The translations under genes and the position numbers were made by a program. Of a stretch of 64,000 bases of DNA, positions 1 through 7,871 are shown piece after piece. The notes under the pieces were generated by a model, which was not told where the DNA came from, searched no databases, and saw nothing but the letters and a program-made list of their open reading frames with translations. The DNA comes from JAKAWQ01 sp963840545 (GTDB lineage: Bacteria > Pseudomonadota > Alphaproteobacteria > Acetobacterales > Acetobacteraceae), in contig CAWIZE010000002.1 in NCBI GenBank assembly GCA_963840545.1, positions 496,001 through 560,000 on the forward strand. Reading direction: 5' to 3'. Within the stretch, counting starts at the first letter, position 1; the number at the start of each line of letters is the position of its first letter.

Positions 1-1040
1 TCGGCCGGCATCTGGCGTTCGCGGCGGCGCTGGCGGTGATCTCGGCGTCCGTGGTGCTCCTGATGATGCGGATCGGGCCGATCGATCACCCGGACGAGCG
101 CAAGGGGCACGCGGCGCCGACGCCGAAATCCGGCGGCGTCGGGATCGCGGTCGCGTTCCTGGTGGGCATCGTCATGCTCTATCGCTTCGCTGAGTTCGCG
201 CGGCTGGCCGATCCCTACTTCCGCGGCGTCATCCTCGCCGCGCTGATGATCGCGGTGGTTTCGTTCCTCGACGATATCCATGACTGGCCGTTCGTCGTGA
301 AGCTGGCGGCACAGCTTGCCGCCGCGGCGGCGGCGGTCGCCAGCGGCCTTTATCTCGAGCAGCCCCGCATTCCCTATATCGGCCCCGTCGATATCTCCTG
401 GCTCGGGCCAATCGCCACGCTCTTCTGGATCGTCTTCGCCACCAACGCGATGAACTTCATCGATGGGCTCGATGGACTCGCCGGCGGGGTGGCGCTGATC
501 GCCGCTTGCTTCTTCTCCGGCATCGCCGCGGCGCAGGGAGCATGGTTTGCGTATTTCGCGGCGCTGCTGCTGGCGTCGGGCCTGATCGGTTTTCTTCCGT
601 TCAACCTGCCGCCGGCGCGCATCTTCATGGGCGATGTCGGCAGCCAGTTCTGCGGCTTCGTCCTGGCGATGCTCGGCGTGGTGGCGGCACGATTCGAGAC
701 GGTCGAGCTCTCCTTCATGATGGTGCCGATGCTGCTCGCCGGCCCCCTTTTCGATGTCGCCTTCACGCTCGTGCGGCGGATGATCGCGGGGTTCTCGCCG
801 ACGCGGCCGCACCGCGGCTTCCTCTTCCACGTCGCCCAGCGGGCAGGCATGCCGGATCTCGCGATCGCCGCCACCTATTGGGGCTTTGCCCTCTTCGGCG
901 GCGCCTGCATCCTCGCCTTCCTCCGCGCCGGCCCGGCGCTCAAGCCTGTCATCTCCGTGCTGCCGATCGTCCCGCCGCTCGCCTGGCTTTTCTATGTCCG
1001 CCACCGCGCTCTCCGCGCCGGGATCGTCCGCTGGGACTGA
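1..1040 (+). CDS. Undecaprenyl-phosphate sugar-1-phosphate transferase (MraY/WecA family), 5' end cut by window
   Basis: The open frame runs through base 1 without a stop, so the true start lies upstream; the first GTG inside the window is at 36. The product is a polytopic membrane protein that should transfer a sugar-1-phosphate from a UDP-sugar to undecaprenyl phosphate, the first lipid-linked step of O-antigen or exopolysaccharide assembly. The sequence shows the family hallmarks: the DHPDERK segment after the first helix, the catalytic loop NAMNFIDGLDGLAGG, the PARIFMGDVGSQFCGF loop, and the cytosolic PHRGFLFHVAQRAG segment near the C-terminus. WecA/WbpL-like enzymes are favoured over MraY because of this last loop and the lack of mur/fts neighbours. 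The acceptor sugar cannot be told from sequence. The stop is followed at once by a palindromic repeat. Confidence 0.88.
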   Translation, partial: GRHLAFAAALAVISASVVLLMMRIGPIDHPDERKGHAAPTPKSGGVGIAVAFLVGIVMLYRFAEFARLADPYFRGVILAALMIAVVSFLDDIHDWPFVVKLAAQLAAAAAAVASGLYLEQPRIPYIGPVDISWLGPIATLFWIVFATNAMNFIDGLDGLAGGVALIAACFFSGIAAAQGAWFAYFAALLLASGLIGFLPFNLPPARIFMGDVGSQFCGFVLAMLGVVAARFETVELSFMMVPMLLAGPLFDVAFTLVRRMIAGFSPTRPHRGFLFHVAQRAGMPDLAIAATYWGFALFGGACILAFLRAGPALKPVISVLPIVPPLAWLFYVRHRALRAGIVRWD

Positions 1041-1406
1041 CCAAGGGGCTCTGCCCCTTGCCCGGCACCCCATCACGCAGGCACGACGGGGGGACCCCGC
1101 CACCCGCCGGGTGCAAATTCGCGGCGAACCATCACCCGGCCCCCAAGGCCGCCAAGACATTGAATGTTCCCAGGAAAATGGGGAATGCGGGGGGGGTCGC
1201 ATTTCGCGTCAGGCCCGACCCCTCACCGCGACACAATGACTCCTACCATATCAATAACATACGCCGAATCGCGAGTGGGGTCACGGCGCGACGCGATTTT
1301 ACACTTTGGGCAGCTCGGCCAAGTGGGACCCGGCCGCACACCGAAACACGTCCTGCGTGCCGAGGGATCTACCGAAACCCGATCGTCGCGGACGAGTGGG
1401 AGGAGG
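1041..1406. other. Gene-free stretch between converging genes
   Basis: This stretch lies between the end of the transferase gene and the end of the minus-strand gene at 1407. It holds one copy of a palindromic repeat (1042-1103), a run of eight or more G around 1189-1196 and a less GC-rich patch near 1240-1265. No frame here has gene-like composition, a ribosome-binding site or recognisable protein similarity, so I see no gene. Confidence 0.6.
1042..1103 (+). repeat. GGGGC-TCT-GCCCC palindromic repeat, copy A
   Basis: Directly after the stop codon lies CAAGGGGC-TCT-GCCCCTTG (8-bp stem, 3-nt loop), followed by a degenerate second hairpin, CCCATCACGCA..GCACGACGGGG. The same two-part order (a TCT-loop hairpin, then CCCATCgCGCa..GCgCGAtGGG) recurs at 59243-59290, so this is a dispersed element. 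Its place 2 nt behind a stop suggests that it also works as a terminator or mRNA 3' end. Confidence 0.75.
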
Positions 1407-1865
1407 TCATCGCTGAGAATGCCACTCTTCTTCGATCCGGTTTCCGGCGTTGGTGTTGACCAGCAGCACGAGGTCGCCGTGGCGGCTGATCGCGAGGCTT
1501 TGCGTATAGCTGCCGCCCTCACAGCCGGATTCCGCTTTATACGTAATGGCGTCGCTGCCGGTGCCGTCGGATTCGACCATGTATGTGCCCGTGATCGCAG
1601 CCGTGCAGACCTGCGTCCCGACCAAGTAGGTCTCGCGGCCGCTGAGGTGGCCGCTGCCGTCGGCGATAAACACCCCGGTGCCGAGAATCGGCACCCAGGC
1701 TTTGCCGGTGTCGACTTCGCCGCTGAAGCGGCTGGCATACCCGCCGTGCAGGGTGGCCTGCGAAAAATTCGGCTGGGGTGCCGTATCGCTGTTGCTCGCG
1801 GCGGCCGCCGGGGTCGCCGCCAGCGCGACGAGCGCCGCCGCCAACGTGAGTCGTGCGTATCCCAT
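1407..1865 (-). CDS. Exported hypothetical protein (152 aa)
   Basis: I choose the ATG at 1865 because AGAGAGGA lies just upstream and translation from there begins with a clean signal peptide (MGYARLTLAAALVALAATPAAAA). Further upstream the frame is low-quality. The mature part has an N-terminal HGGYASRFSGE stretch, then GTGVFIADGSGHLSGRE, two cysteines (in GTQVCTAAITGTY and ESGCEGGSY) and a final beta-rich segment. The 'G-F-x-A-D-G-x-G-x-L-x-G' pattern is common in secreted bacterial beta-sandwich proteins of unknown function. I do not recognise a characterised family. The two cysteines may form a disulphide in the periplasm. It stands alone between repeat-containing intergenic stretches. Confidence 0.7.
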   Translation of the reverse strand: MGYARLTLAAALVALAATPAAAASNSDTAPQPNFSQATLHGGYASRFSGEVDTGKAWVPILGTGVFIADGSGHLSGRETYLVGTQVCTAAITGTYMVESDGTGSDAITYKAESGCEGGSYTQSLAISRHGDLVLLVNTNAGNRIEEEWHSQR

Positions 1866-2299
1866 GCGTGGTCGTCCTCTCTTTGCTGCGCCTCGGAATG
1901 TCTCCGCGAAGGAAGCGGTCATTCCAGTCGACATTTCATGGATGCCGGCCGTTTGCGCCGGCGGCCGGGAGCGGCGGGTATGGCCCGGTCGTTCACGCAA
2001 CAATCGCGCCGATCGGAGAAGGGCCGCAAGTGCCGCATTCGCTGTCGTGCCGTCCCGGCGTATCGAGGGTTCACCCCGAACCCCCATCCGTTTTGTGAAA
2101 GCGAATGGATTGCAAAGGCTCAGCCTTTACTGGGGTGCAGGGGCAAAGCCCCTGCCGGGGGCCGGGGGCGAAACCCCCCGCGACCAACTCTCCCAAAACA
2201 ACAAAGGGGCGGGGTGCGGGGGGAAAATCCCGCGCCTCGCCCCATTGGTGGGAAGCCGTCGCCGTCAGGCCGGTTTTTCCCCCGCCCGCCAGCTTGCGC
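1866..2299. other. Gene-free stretch with stacked palindromes
   Basis: This is the upstream region of the minus-strand gene ending at 1407 and the downstream region of the one ending at 2300. It contains three consecutive hairpins at 2114-2180 and no frame I would call a gene. The promoter of the 1407-1865 gene should lie within about 1870-2000, but I see no clear -35/-10 pair. Confidence 0.55.
2114..2180. repeat. Three stacked hairpins (palindromic repeat, variant form)
   Basis: AAAGGC-TCA-GCCTTT (2114-2128), CAGGGGC-AAA-GCCCCTG (2138-2154) and CGGGGG-CGAAAC-CCCCCG (2163-2180) follow one another. They lie downstream of the stop of the minus-strand gene at 2300 and resemble the elements behind the genes ending at 1040 and 59407. 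A terminator or 3' mRNA stabiliser role is likely but not shown. Confidence 0.65.
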
Positions 2300-2584
2300 T
2301 TATCGCCCGCCGCCGGTCTGGTTGACCAGGTTCAGCGCGCTGTCGCGCAACGCGGGGCCACGGTTGGCAGCGCCTGTAATGCTCGCGTTCACCGGAACGC
2401 TGTCCTGGTAGTTGAAGGTCGGCGCCGCCTGCGAGTCGCCATTGCCGTACGTGTAGGGCGTCGAGATGGTGCTGGCGATCTCGAGGCCGCTCGCCGCCTG
2501 GTTGGTGGGCTGGCCGAGGGTCGCGGCCATCGCCGAGCCCGAGAGCAGCAGCGCGCCGAGAGTGGCACCAAGGAACGTTTTCAT
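2300..2584 (-). CDS. Small exported protein of unknown function (94 aa)
   Basis: The start at 2584 is set by AGGAG at 7-8 nt spacing and by a textbook signal peptide (MKTFLGATLGALLLSGSAMA, cleavage after AMA). The mature protein is only about 74 residues, rich in Asn, Gln, Thr and Ser, without cysteine, ending in NQTGGGR. It contains segments such as TPYTYGNGDSQAAP and NASITGAANRGP. No family is recognised. Strong translation signals, export and an AT-rich upstream region with inverted repeats suggest a well-expressed, regulated envelope or secreted protein. It is next to flgH on the same strand but 187 bp downstream of it. Confidence 0.72.
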   Translation of the reverse strand: MKTFLGATLGALLLSGSAMAATLGQPTNQAASGLEIASTISTPYTYGNGDSQAAPTFNYQDSVPVNASITGAANRGPALRDSALNLVNQTGGGR

Positions 2585-2691
2585 CGCAAGAACTCCTGAT
2601 CCTGTTCGTCGCCGAGCCCGCGTCAGGGCTCCGTCGACAGTCGGGAGTTGGGATGAAACTGAACGGTTCAGTATGGGCGATTGACGCCAAC

Positions 2692-2744
2692 AGATATGCG
2701 CAAATTGCATGGAATAATCACAGATACGCTACCGTTGCATATCT
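2692..2744 (-). promoter_or_regulatory. AT-rich inverted-repeat patch upstream of the small exported gene
   Basis: This patch is clearly less GC-rich than its surroundings. It carries AGATATGC (2692-2699) facing TTGCATATCT (2735-2744), with GCAAATTGCAT between them. It lies about 110-160 bp upstream of the start at 2584 and directly behind flgH. An operator or curved promoter region is plausible; I could not assign a confident -35/-10 pair. Confidence 0.4.
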
Positions 2745-2770
2745 CGGGACGGCGTCGCCGCGTGAGAACC

Positions 2771-3523
2771 TCAGAACGGGAGCAGGATATTGAGCAGCTG
2801 CTGGCCCCAGCGCGGGGTCTGGACATCGGTGAGCTGGCCCTGCCCGCCGTATGAAATGCGCTCTTCGGCGACGCGGTCGTCGGCGACCGTGTTCTCGCTC
2901 GAGATGTCTTCCGGGCGGACCACGCCGCTCACCGTGAGCACCATCAGCTCGCTGTTCACGCGCACCTCCTGGCGAGCGACGACGACGAGATTGTCGTTTG
3001 GCAGGACCTGCGTCACGACGCCGGCGAGGCTGAGCGTCATCGCTTCGCTGCGCTGGATCTGCCCGGTGCCGCCGGAGGCGCCGGTGCTGTTGGTGTTGAC
3101 GAGGGCGCTCGAGCTGACGCCGCTCAGCATCGTCGGGATCGCGTTCTCGAGGCCGAAGAGGTTGGGGATGCCCATGGACTCGGAGCCGTTGCTGTTTGCC
3201 GTGCTCGCGTTCTTGAGCGTGCCGTTATCGTTGATGGTGACGAGGATGGTGAGGATGTCGCCGACGCGCGCGGCGCGCGTGTCCTTGAAGAAGGCGCGCG
3301 AGCCGGAGCGCCAGAGGCTCGCGGGCTCGGTTGGCGCGGGCTGCGGATTGGGCATCGGCATGGTGACCGGGCGCCAGGTCGGATCGAGGGTCGGGTTGGC
3401 GGTCGGCGTCATCGGCGGCGGCTGGCCGACCTCCGAAAGCCGTGTCAGCGTGCCGCATCCCGAGAGCAGGAGTGCGGGCAGCACCAGCAACAGACCGCGC
3501 CGCCTGATCATCGCGCCCCTCAT
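2771..3523 (-). CDS. flgH: Flagellar L-ring lipoprotein FlgH
   Basis: FlgH forms the outer-membrane L ring around the flagellar rod. The 250-aa product begins with a lipoprotein signal (LLLSGC, acylated Cys23) and contains the family core: SLWRSGSRAFFKDTRAARVGD, then a DNGT stretch, a Ser/Asn-rich middle, and the C-terminal NDNLVVVARQEVRVN, GVVRPEDI and GQQLLNILLPF blocks. Its ATG overlaps the flgA stop as ATGA, so the two are translationally coupled. An alternative ATG four codons downstream (3511) would shorten the signal peptide only. It is the last gene of the flgF-flgG-flgA-flgH operon. Confidence 0.95.
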   Translation of the reverse strand: MRGAMIRRRGLLLVLPALLLSGCGTLTRLSEVGQPPPMTPTANPTLDPTWRPVTMPMPNPQPAPTEPASLWRSGSRAFFKDTRAARVGDILTILVTINDNGTLKNASTANSNGSESMGIPNLFGLENAIPTMLSGVSSSALVNTNSTGASGGTGQIQRSEAMTLSLAGVVTQVLPNDNLVVVARQEVRVNSELMVLTVSGVVRPEDISSENTVADDRVAEERISYGGQGQLTDVQTPRWGQQLLNILLPF

Positions 3524-4512
3524 TGCGTTGCGTACTCCGAAAAGCCGGGCACGCGCCCGGAGGTGGGCATCGCGAGCGGCAGGCTGCCTGCCGCGACGCG
3601 GACCTCGCCGGGGCCGCTCACCGTCCCCTCGAGCACGGCGCGCGAGGCGGGATTGAGCACGCGGACCTCATCGCCCGCCGTGCCGGTGTCGAGCGCGCGG
3701 CCCTGCTCGGAGAGCGCCAGGCCGGGCATCGCGAGCGCGATCAGCACCGGCTGGCCGCGCTGCACCAGCGGCGGGCGGGCAAGCTCGGCGAGCGGGATCG
3801 GGTCTCCGGCGGCGATGACGTGGTGCGCCTCCATGCCGTCCGCCTGCGCAGGCGCCGTCGCGACGGCCTCGGTGATCGCGCTCGCCGGAACGTCCGCGGC
3901 GCCGAGATCGTCGGGCGCGATGAGCGTTCCGGGCATCAGGACGTGCGCCGCGACGAGCACCCGGAGCGTCTCCTCGGCGCGGCCCGAGAATGGCAGCTCG
4001 AGCGGATCCATCCCGCTCGCCCGGATCAGCAGCACCGCAGAGAACTGGCCCGAGCCCGGGTCGTAATCGAGCTCATTGACGCGCGCATCGACGGCCACGC
4101 CCGGCGGCACCTCGGGCGGGCTGAAGTCGGGCAGGACGACGCGGAAGCGGCCGGGCGCGCCGGACGCGGCGAGTGCCGCGTGGAGCGGGCCCTCCACCTC
4201 GGCGCGCCTGAGCGGCCGGCCGGGACGCTCGAGCACCGCCTGATCCTCGGGCGAGCGCGGATGCCAGTCGACGCCGAACTCGGCGGCGATGGCGGCCAGT
4301 TGCGCCGCCGGAACGGTGATGCTCTGGCCGGGTTCCGGGCCGGGCCCGAGGACCCGGGTGCCCGCCGCGCCGATGCCGTCGAAGAGGTCCTCGAGCCGTA
4401 CCACCGGCCCGATGAGAATGCCGAAGGGGCGGAGCGTCGCGGCATCCGCGGCGCGGATTGCCGGGCCGCAGAGCATGACGAGGGCCAAAGGGACGAGGAA
4501 TGCGGGGCGCAT
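3520..4512 (-). CDS. flgA: Flagellar P-ring assembly chaperone FlgA
   Basis: FlgA is the periplasmic chaperone for P-ring (FlgI) assembly. The 330-aa protein has a cleavable signal peptide (about residues 1-24), an N-terminal half of low conservation, and a C-terminal SAF domain containing VLVAAHVLMPGTLIAPDDL and the later QRGQPVLIALAMPGLALSEQGRAL block typical of FlgA. It is longer than enterobacterial FlgA, as is usual in alphaproteobacteria. It follows flgG by 8 nt and overlaps flgH by 4 nt. Confidence 0.92.
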   Translation of the reverse strand: MRPAFLVPLALVMLCGPAIRAADAATLRPFGILIGPVVRLEDLFDGIGAAGTRVLGPGPEPGQSITVPAAQLAAIAAEFGVDWHPRSPEDQAVLERPGRPLRRAEVEGPLHAALAASGAPGRFRVVLPDFSPPEVPPGVAVDARVNELDYDPGSGQFSAVLLIRASGMDPLELPFSGRAEETLRVLVAAHVLMPGTLIAPDDLGAADVPASAITEAVATAPAQADGMEAHHVIAAGDPIPLAELARPPLVQRGQPVLIALAMPGLALSEQGRALDTGTAGDEVRVLNPASRAVLEGTVSGPGEVRVAAGSLPLAMPTSGRVPGFSEYATQ

Positions 4513-4520
4513 CGGCGGCC

Positions 4521-5306
4521 TCAGTGCAGGTTGACGAGCGTGGTGAGCATCTGGTCGGCGGCCGTGATCACCTGGCTGTTCATCTCGTAGGCGCGCTGCG
4601 CGGTGATCAGGTTGGTGATCTCGGTGACGACGTTGACGTTCGAGGATTCGAGGAAGCCCTGCATCGTGGTGCCGAACCCGGGCGAGCCGGGCGTGCCGGT
4701 GACCGGATCGCCGGAGGCGGCGGTCTGCAGGAAAAGATTGTCCCCCTCCGCGGAAAGCCCGGCGTCGTTCGGGAAGACCGCCAGCTGGAGCTGGCCCAGC
4801 GTCTGCGGCGCGGTCTGGCCGTCGAGCGTCACCTGGACCTGGCCCGAGGAGTTGATGGTGACGGAGGTGGCGTTGGAAGGGACCTGGATCGCCGGCTGCA
4901 CGGTATAGCCGTCGGCGGTGACGATCGTTCCGTCGGGGGCGAGGCTGAAGCTCCCGTCGCGGGTGTACGCGGTCTGCCCGGAGGGCAGCGTGATCTGGAA
5001 ATAACCGTTGCCCTGGATCGCGAGATCGAGGCTGTTGCCGGTTTGCTGCAGCGTGCCCTGATCGTCGATGCGGTAGACGCCGGCGGTCTTCACGCCGAGC
5101 CCGATCTGCGCGCCTGCCGGCACGATCGTGTTCTGGTCGCTGCTGTTGGACCCGACGACGCGCAGGTTCTGATAGATCAGGTCCTGGAACTCGGCGCGCT
5201 GGCGCTTGTAGCCGGTGGTCGTCATGTTGGCGATGTTGTTCGAGATCACCTCGACGTTGGTCTGCTGGGCCTGCATGCCGGTGGCCGCGATATCGAGCGC
5301 GCGCAT
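4521..5306 (-). CDS. flgG: Flagellar distal rod protein FlgG
   Basis: FlgG is the structural protein of the distal rod. The 261-aa length is normal. The N-terminus MRALDIAATGMQAQQTNVEV followed by ISNNIANMTTTGYKRQRAEF is the flagellar rod/hook signature. The central GNSLDLAIQGNGYFQI and SFSLAPDGTIVTADGY blocks and the C-terminal LESSNVNVVTEITNLI / QRAYEMNSQVI heptad region are all present. A GGGGGAA ribosome-binding site precedes the ATG. It sits between flgF and flgA, the usual order in this group. Confidence 0.97.
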   Translation of the reverse strand: MRALDIAATGMQAQQTNVEVISNNIANMTTTGYKRQRAEFQDLIYQNLRVVGSNSSDQNTIVPAGAQIGLGVKTAGVYRIDDQGTLQQTGNSLDLAIQGNGYFQITLPSGQTAYTRDGSFSLAPDGTIVTADGYTVQPAIQVPSNATSVTINSSGQVQVTLDGQTAPQTLGQLQLAVFPNDAGLSAEGDNLFLQTAASGDPVTGTPGSPGFGTTMQGFLESSNVNVVTEITNLITAQRAYEMNSQVITAADQMLTTLVNLH

Positions 5307-5325
5307 CGATTTTCCCCCAATCCGC

Positions 5326-6069
5326 TCACGAGCTGGTGCTGGTGATCTTGGTCATCGCGGTCTGCCTGCGGTCGGACTCCGCCTGGACGAAATCGGCGAG
5401 GAATGAGAACTGGCGTTCGGCGTCGATCATGCGGGTGATCTCGAGGATCGGCTGCACGTTCGAGTCCTCGAGCATTCCCTGCACCAGCGCGGGCGCGCCG
5501 ACCGGGGTGGTCGCGCCGTTGGGATTGAAGAGCCAGCCGCCCTCGGCCGTCATCGCCCTCGGATCGGTCGGCCGCGCCAGGCCGATCTGGGCGACGATGC
5601 CGCTCTCGACGCTGGAAAGAGTGCCGTCGGCGGCGATGGAAATGCCGGTGTCGCTGCTCGCGAGGGTGATCGGGCGGCCGGCGCTGTCGAGCAGGGCATC
5701 GCCGTTGCGGTCCACCACCGTGCCGTTTGCCGAGAGGCTGAAATCGCCCGCGCGCGTCAGCCGCACGCCGCGCGGCGTGCGCACGGTGAACCAGGCGTCC
5801 GGGTTGCCGATGGCGAGGTCGAAGGGGTTGCCGGTGCGGCGGAATGTCCCGCTCGCGCGGTCCCGCCAGGTGCCGCGGTCTTCGACGAACGCGATGCCGC
5901 CCGTGGTGCCCGGCGTGGCCTGGTGGCTCGGGGCGAGCCAGTCGGTGAATTGCATCCGCTCGGCCTCGTAGGCGGGCGTGTTCGCGTTGGCGAGGTTGTC
6001 CGCGATCACCGCCATCGCGTCCTGCTCGGCGATCAGGCGGGAGGCGGCGATCAGGCTGGCGATCTGCAT
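5326..6069 (-). CDS. flgF: Flagellar proximal rod protein FlgF
   Basis: This 247-aa rod protein starts at the ATG at 6069 (MQIASLIAASRLIAEQDAMA), which matches family N-termini; the frame upstream of it is not protein-like. It shows IADNLANANTPAYEAERMQF, NPFDLAIGNPDAWFTV, GDFSLSANGTVVDRNGD and the C-terminal LEDSNVQPILEITRMIDAERQF heptads. It is the first gene of the minus-strand flagellar operon. The divergent interval to fliL holds a 12-bp palindrome and a 13-bp tandem duplication. Confidence 0.93.
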   Translation of the reverse strand: MQIASLIAASRLIAEQDAMAVIADNLANANTPAYEAERMQFTDWLAPSHQATPGTTGGIAFVEDRGTWRDRASGTFRRTGNPFDLAIGNPDAWFTVRTPRGVRLTRAGDFSLSANGTVVDRNGDALLDSAGRPITLASSDTGISIAADGTLSSVESGIVAQIGLARPTDPRAMTAEGGWLFNPNGATTPVGAPALVQGMLEDSNVQPILEITRMIDAERQFSFLADFVQAESDRRQTAMTKITSTSS

Positions 6070-6154
6070 TTTTCCCTCGTCGTCATCGCCCGATCCCGAA
6101 CGCAAGCCCCGTGCCAGTTTTCTCCCCCTGGATTTCCGCCCCCCGGCTCGGCGC

Positions 6155-6166
6155 CATGCCGGCATG
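6155..6166. promoter_or_regulatory. Perfect palindrome between divergent flagellar operons
   Basis: CATGCCGGCATG is a perfect 12-bp palindrome about 85 nt upstream of flgF and 128 nt upstream of fliL. Its position between two divergent flagellar transcription units would suit an operator acting on one or both, but chance occurrence in GC-rich DNA cannot be excluded. Confidence 0.35.
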
Positions 6167-6192
6167 CCTTGCCGCCGCCGGCCGTTTGTGCC

Positions 6193-6218
6193 GGGCAATC
6201 AAGGCGGGCAATCAAGGC
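6193..6218. repeat. 13-bp tandem duplication, intergenic
   Basis: GGGCAATCAAGGC occurs twice in a row (6193-6205, 6206-6218), followed by the partial copy GGGCAATGGC. It lies in the flgF-fliL divergent region. It is one of about ten short tandem duplications in this window. Confidence 0.85.
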
Positions 6219-6293
6219 GGGCAATGGCGGCAGCAAAGCTTCGTTAATCCGTGGCCCCGATGATCAGCAGGTACACCGCTCAGGAGGCGATGA

Positions 6294-6818
6294 ATGGCGG
6301 TTCAGGCCGCTTCCGTTCAGGCCGCTTCCGTTCGGCCCGACCAGGAGGCCGAGGCAAAGGAAGTCGCGGCGCCGGCGCCGGCGTGGCGGCGGCGCTGGAT
6401 CCTGCTCGCCGCACCCCTCCTGCTCGGGCTTGCCGGTGCCGGGCTCTGGTTCAGCGGCGTGCTGCCGCGCCGGCTCGGGCTGGCCCGCAAGGGCCTGGCC
6501 GCGCAGAGCGGGCCGCCGGTCACCTTCGCCATGCCCGAACTGGTGGCCAACCTCGCCGGCGACGGCGAGGTCGAGCGCTATGTCAAGGTCGATATCCGGC
6601 TGGTCGTGGCAAGCCCGGCCGCGCTCGGGGCGGTGCGGGCGCGCCTGCCCGTGCTTCAGGATCTCTTCCTCACCTACCTGCGCGACATGCACGCCTCCGA
6701 GCTGCAAAGCTCGATCGGCACCTGGCGGCTCCGCGAGGAACTCCTCGCGCGAGCCGCGATCGCGGTCGGCGCGGGCCGGGTCACCGATATTCTCTTCACC
6801 AACCTGCTGATCCAATGA
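6294..6818 (+). CDS. fliL: Flagellar basal-body protein FliL
   Basis: FliL is the single-pass inner-membrane protein that surrounds the stator and supports torque. The 174-aa product has a short cytoplasmic N-terminus, one membrane helix (about residues 35-57) and a periplasmic FliL domain with PELVANLAGDGEVERYVKVD and a C-terminal VTDILFTNLLIQ. AGGAG at 6282-6286 gives 7-nt spacing to the ATG at 6294, favouring it over the out-of-frame ATG at 6290. Its N-terminus contains a perfect VQAAS-VQAAS duplication caused by a 15-bp repeat. The stop overlaps the fliM ATG (ATGA). Confidence 0.93.
   Translation: MAVQAASVQAASVRPDQEAEAKEVAAPAPAWRRRWILLAAPLLLGLAGAGLWFSGVLPRRLGLARKGLAAQSGPPVTFAMPELVANLAGDGEVERYVKVDIRLVVASPAALGAVRARLPVLQDLFLTYLRDMHASELQSSIGTWRLREELLARAAIAVGAGRVTDILFTNLLIQ
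6300..6329 (+). repeat. 15-bp tandem duplication in fliL
   Basis: GTTCAGGCCGCTTCC is present twice in tandem and a third partial copy (GTTCGGCC) follows. The unit is five codons (VQAAS), so the frame is kept. It lies in the non-conserved cytoplasmic N-terminus of FliL. Confidence 0.9.
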
Positions 6819-7849
6819 GCGAGCCGAAGGCCGCCGACCCCGATGGCTGGGCGGACGCCCTCGGCGTCGCCGGCGAGGCGTCGGCGGCCGGCGTGCTCAA
6901 CCAGGCCGAGATCGACAGCCTGCTCGGCAGCAGCGGCGGCATGGCCGGCGACGATGGCCCCACGGGGGTCCAGCGGATCATCAATTCCGGCCTCGTCTCG
7001 TACGAGCGCCTGCCGATGCTCGAGATCGTGTTCGACCGGCTGGTGCGCATCATGTCGACGAGTCTGCGCAACTTCACCGGCGACAATGTCGAGGTCAGCA
7101 TCGAGAGCATCACCAGCCTGCGCTTCGGCACCTATCTCAACGCCATCCCGATGCCGGCGATGCTCGCGGTCATCAAGGCCGAGGAGTGGGACAACCAGGG
7201 GCTGATCATCCTCGATTCGCCGATGATCTACGCGATCGTCGATGTCCTGCTCGGCGGGCGGCGCGGCACCGCGGCGATGCGCATCGAGGGCCGCTCATTC
7301 ACCACCATCGAGCGCGTGCTGGTCGAGCGGCTGATCGAGGTCGTGCTCGGGGATCTCGCCGCCGCGTTCGATCCGCTGACGCCGGTCACCTTTCGCTTCG
7401 AGCGGCTGGAGGTCAATCCCCGCTTCGCCGCCATCTCGCGGCTCTCCAACGCCGCCGTGCTCGCCCGTCTGCGCGTCGATCTCGACGATCGCGGCGGTCG
7501 CCTCGAGCTGCTGCTGCCCTATGCCACCCTCGAGCCGGTGCGCGAGCTGCTGCTGCAGAAATTCATGGGGGAAAAATTCGGCCGCGATTCGATCTGGGAG
7601 ACCCATCTCGCCGAGGAGCTCTGGAACACCGAGATCACGCTGGATGCGGTGCTCGACGAACGGACCATGCGGCTGTCGGAGGTGATGGCGCTGGTGCCGG
7701 GCAGCCGCCTCGAGCTCAATATCGGGCCGAACACGCAGGTCGCGCTGCGCTGCGGCAGCCTGACCCTGTTCGAGGCGCGGCTCGGCCGGCGCAAGAACGC
7801 GCTGGCGGTGGAGATCGCGCGCGCCATCCCGCGCCAGGCGGCGCGTTGA
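6815..7849 (+). CDS. fliM: Flagellar motor switch protein FliM
   Basis: FliM is the C-ring subunit that binds phospho-CheY and sets rotation direction. The 344-aa protein carries the N-terminal CheY-binding motif LNQAEIDSLLG (about residues 28-38), the middle FliM domain (ERLPMLEIVFDRLVRIMSTS, NAIPMPAMLAVIKAEEWDNQ, LLGGRRG) and a C-terminal SpoA domain (about 265-335). Its ATG overlaps the fliL stop, so the two are translationally coupled. The start is fixed by this overlap; upstream sequence in the same frame is a shadow of fliL. Confidence 0.95.
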   Translation: MSEPKAADPDGWADALGVAGEASAAGVLNQAEIDSLLGSSGGMAGDDGPTGVQRIINSGLVSYERLPMLEIVFDRLVRIMSTSLRNFTGDNVEVSIESITSLRFGTYLNAIPMPAMLAVIKAEEWDNQGLIILDSPMIYAIVDVLLGGRRGTAAMRIEGRSFTTIERVLVERLIEVVLGDLAAAFDPLTPVTFRFERLEVNPRFAAISRLSNAAVLARLRVDLDDRGGRLELLLPYATLEPVRELLLQKFMGEKFGRDSIWETHLAEELWNTEITLDAVLDERTMRLSEVMALVPGSRLELNIGPNTQVALRCGSLTLFEARLGRRKNALAVEIARAIPRQAAR

Positions 7850-7871
7850 GGAACCGGTAGAGGAGGGCGGG

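Noticed and set aside
6070..6293. Sigma-54 promoter for the fliL operon
   Set aside because: A GG..GC pair near 6160 has the wrong spacing (8 rather than 10 nt between the dinucleotides).
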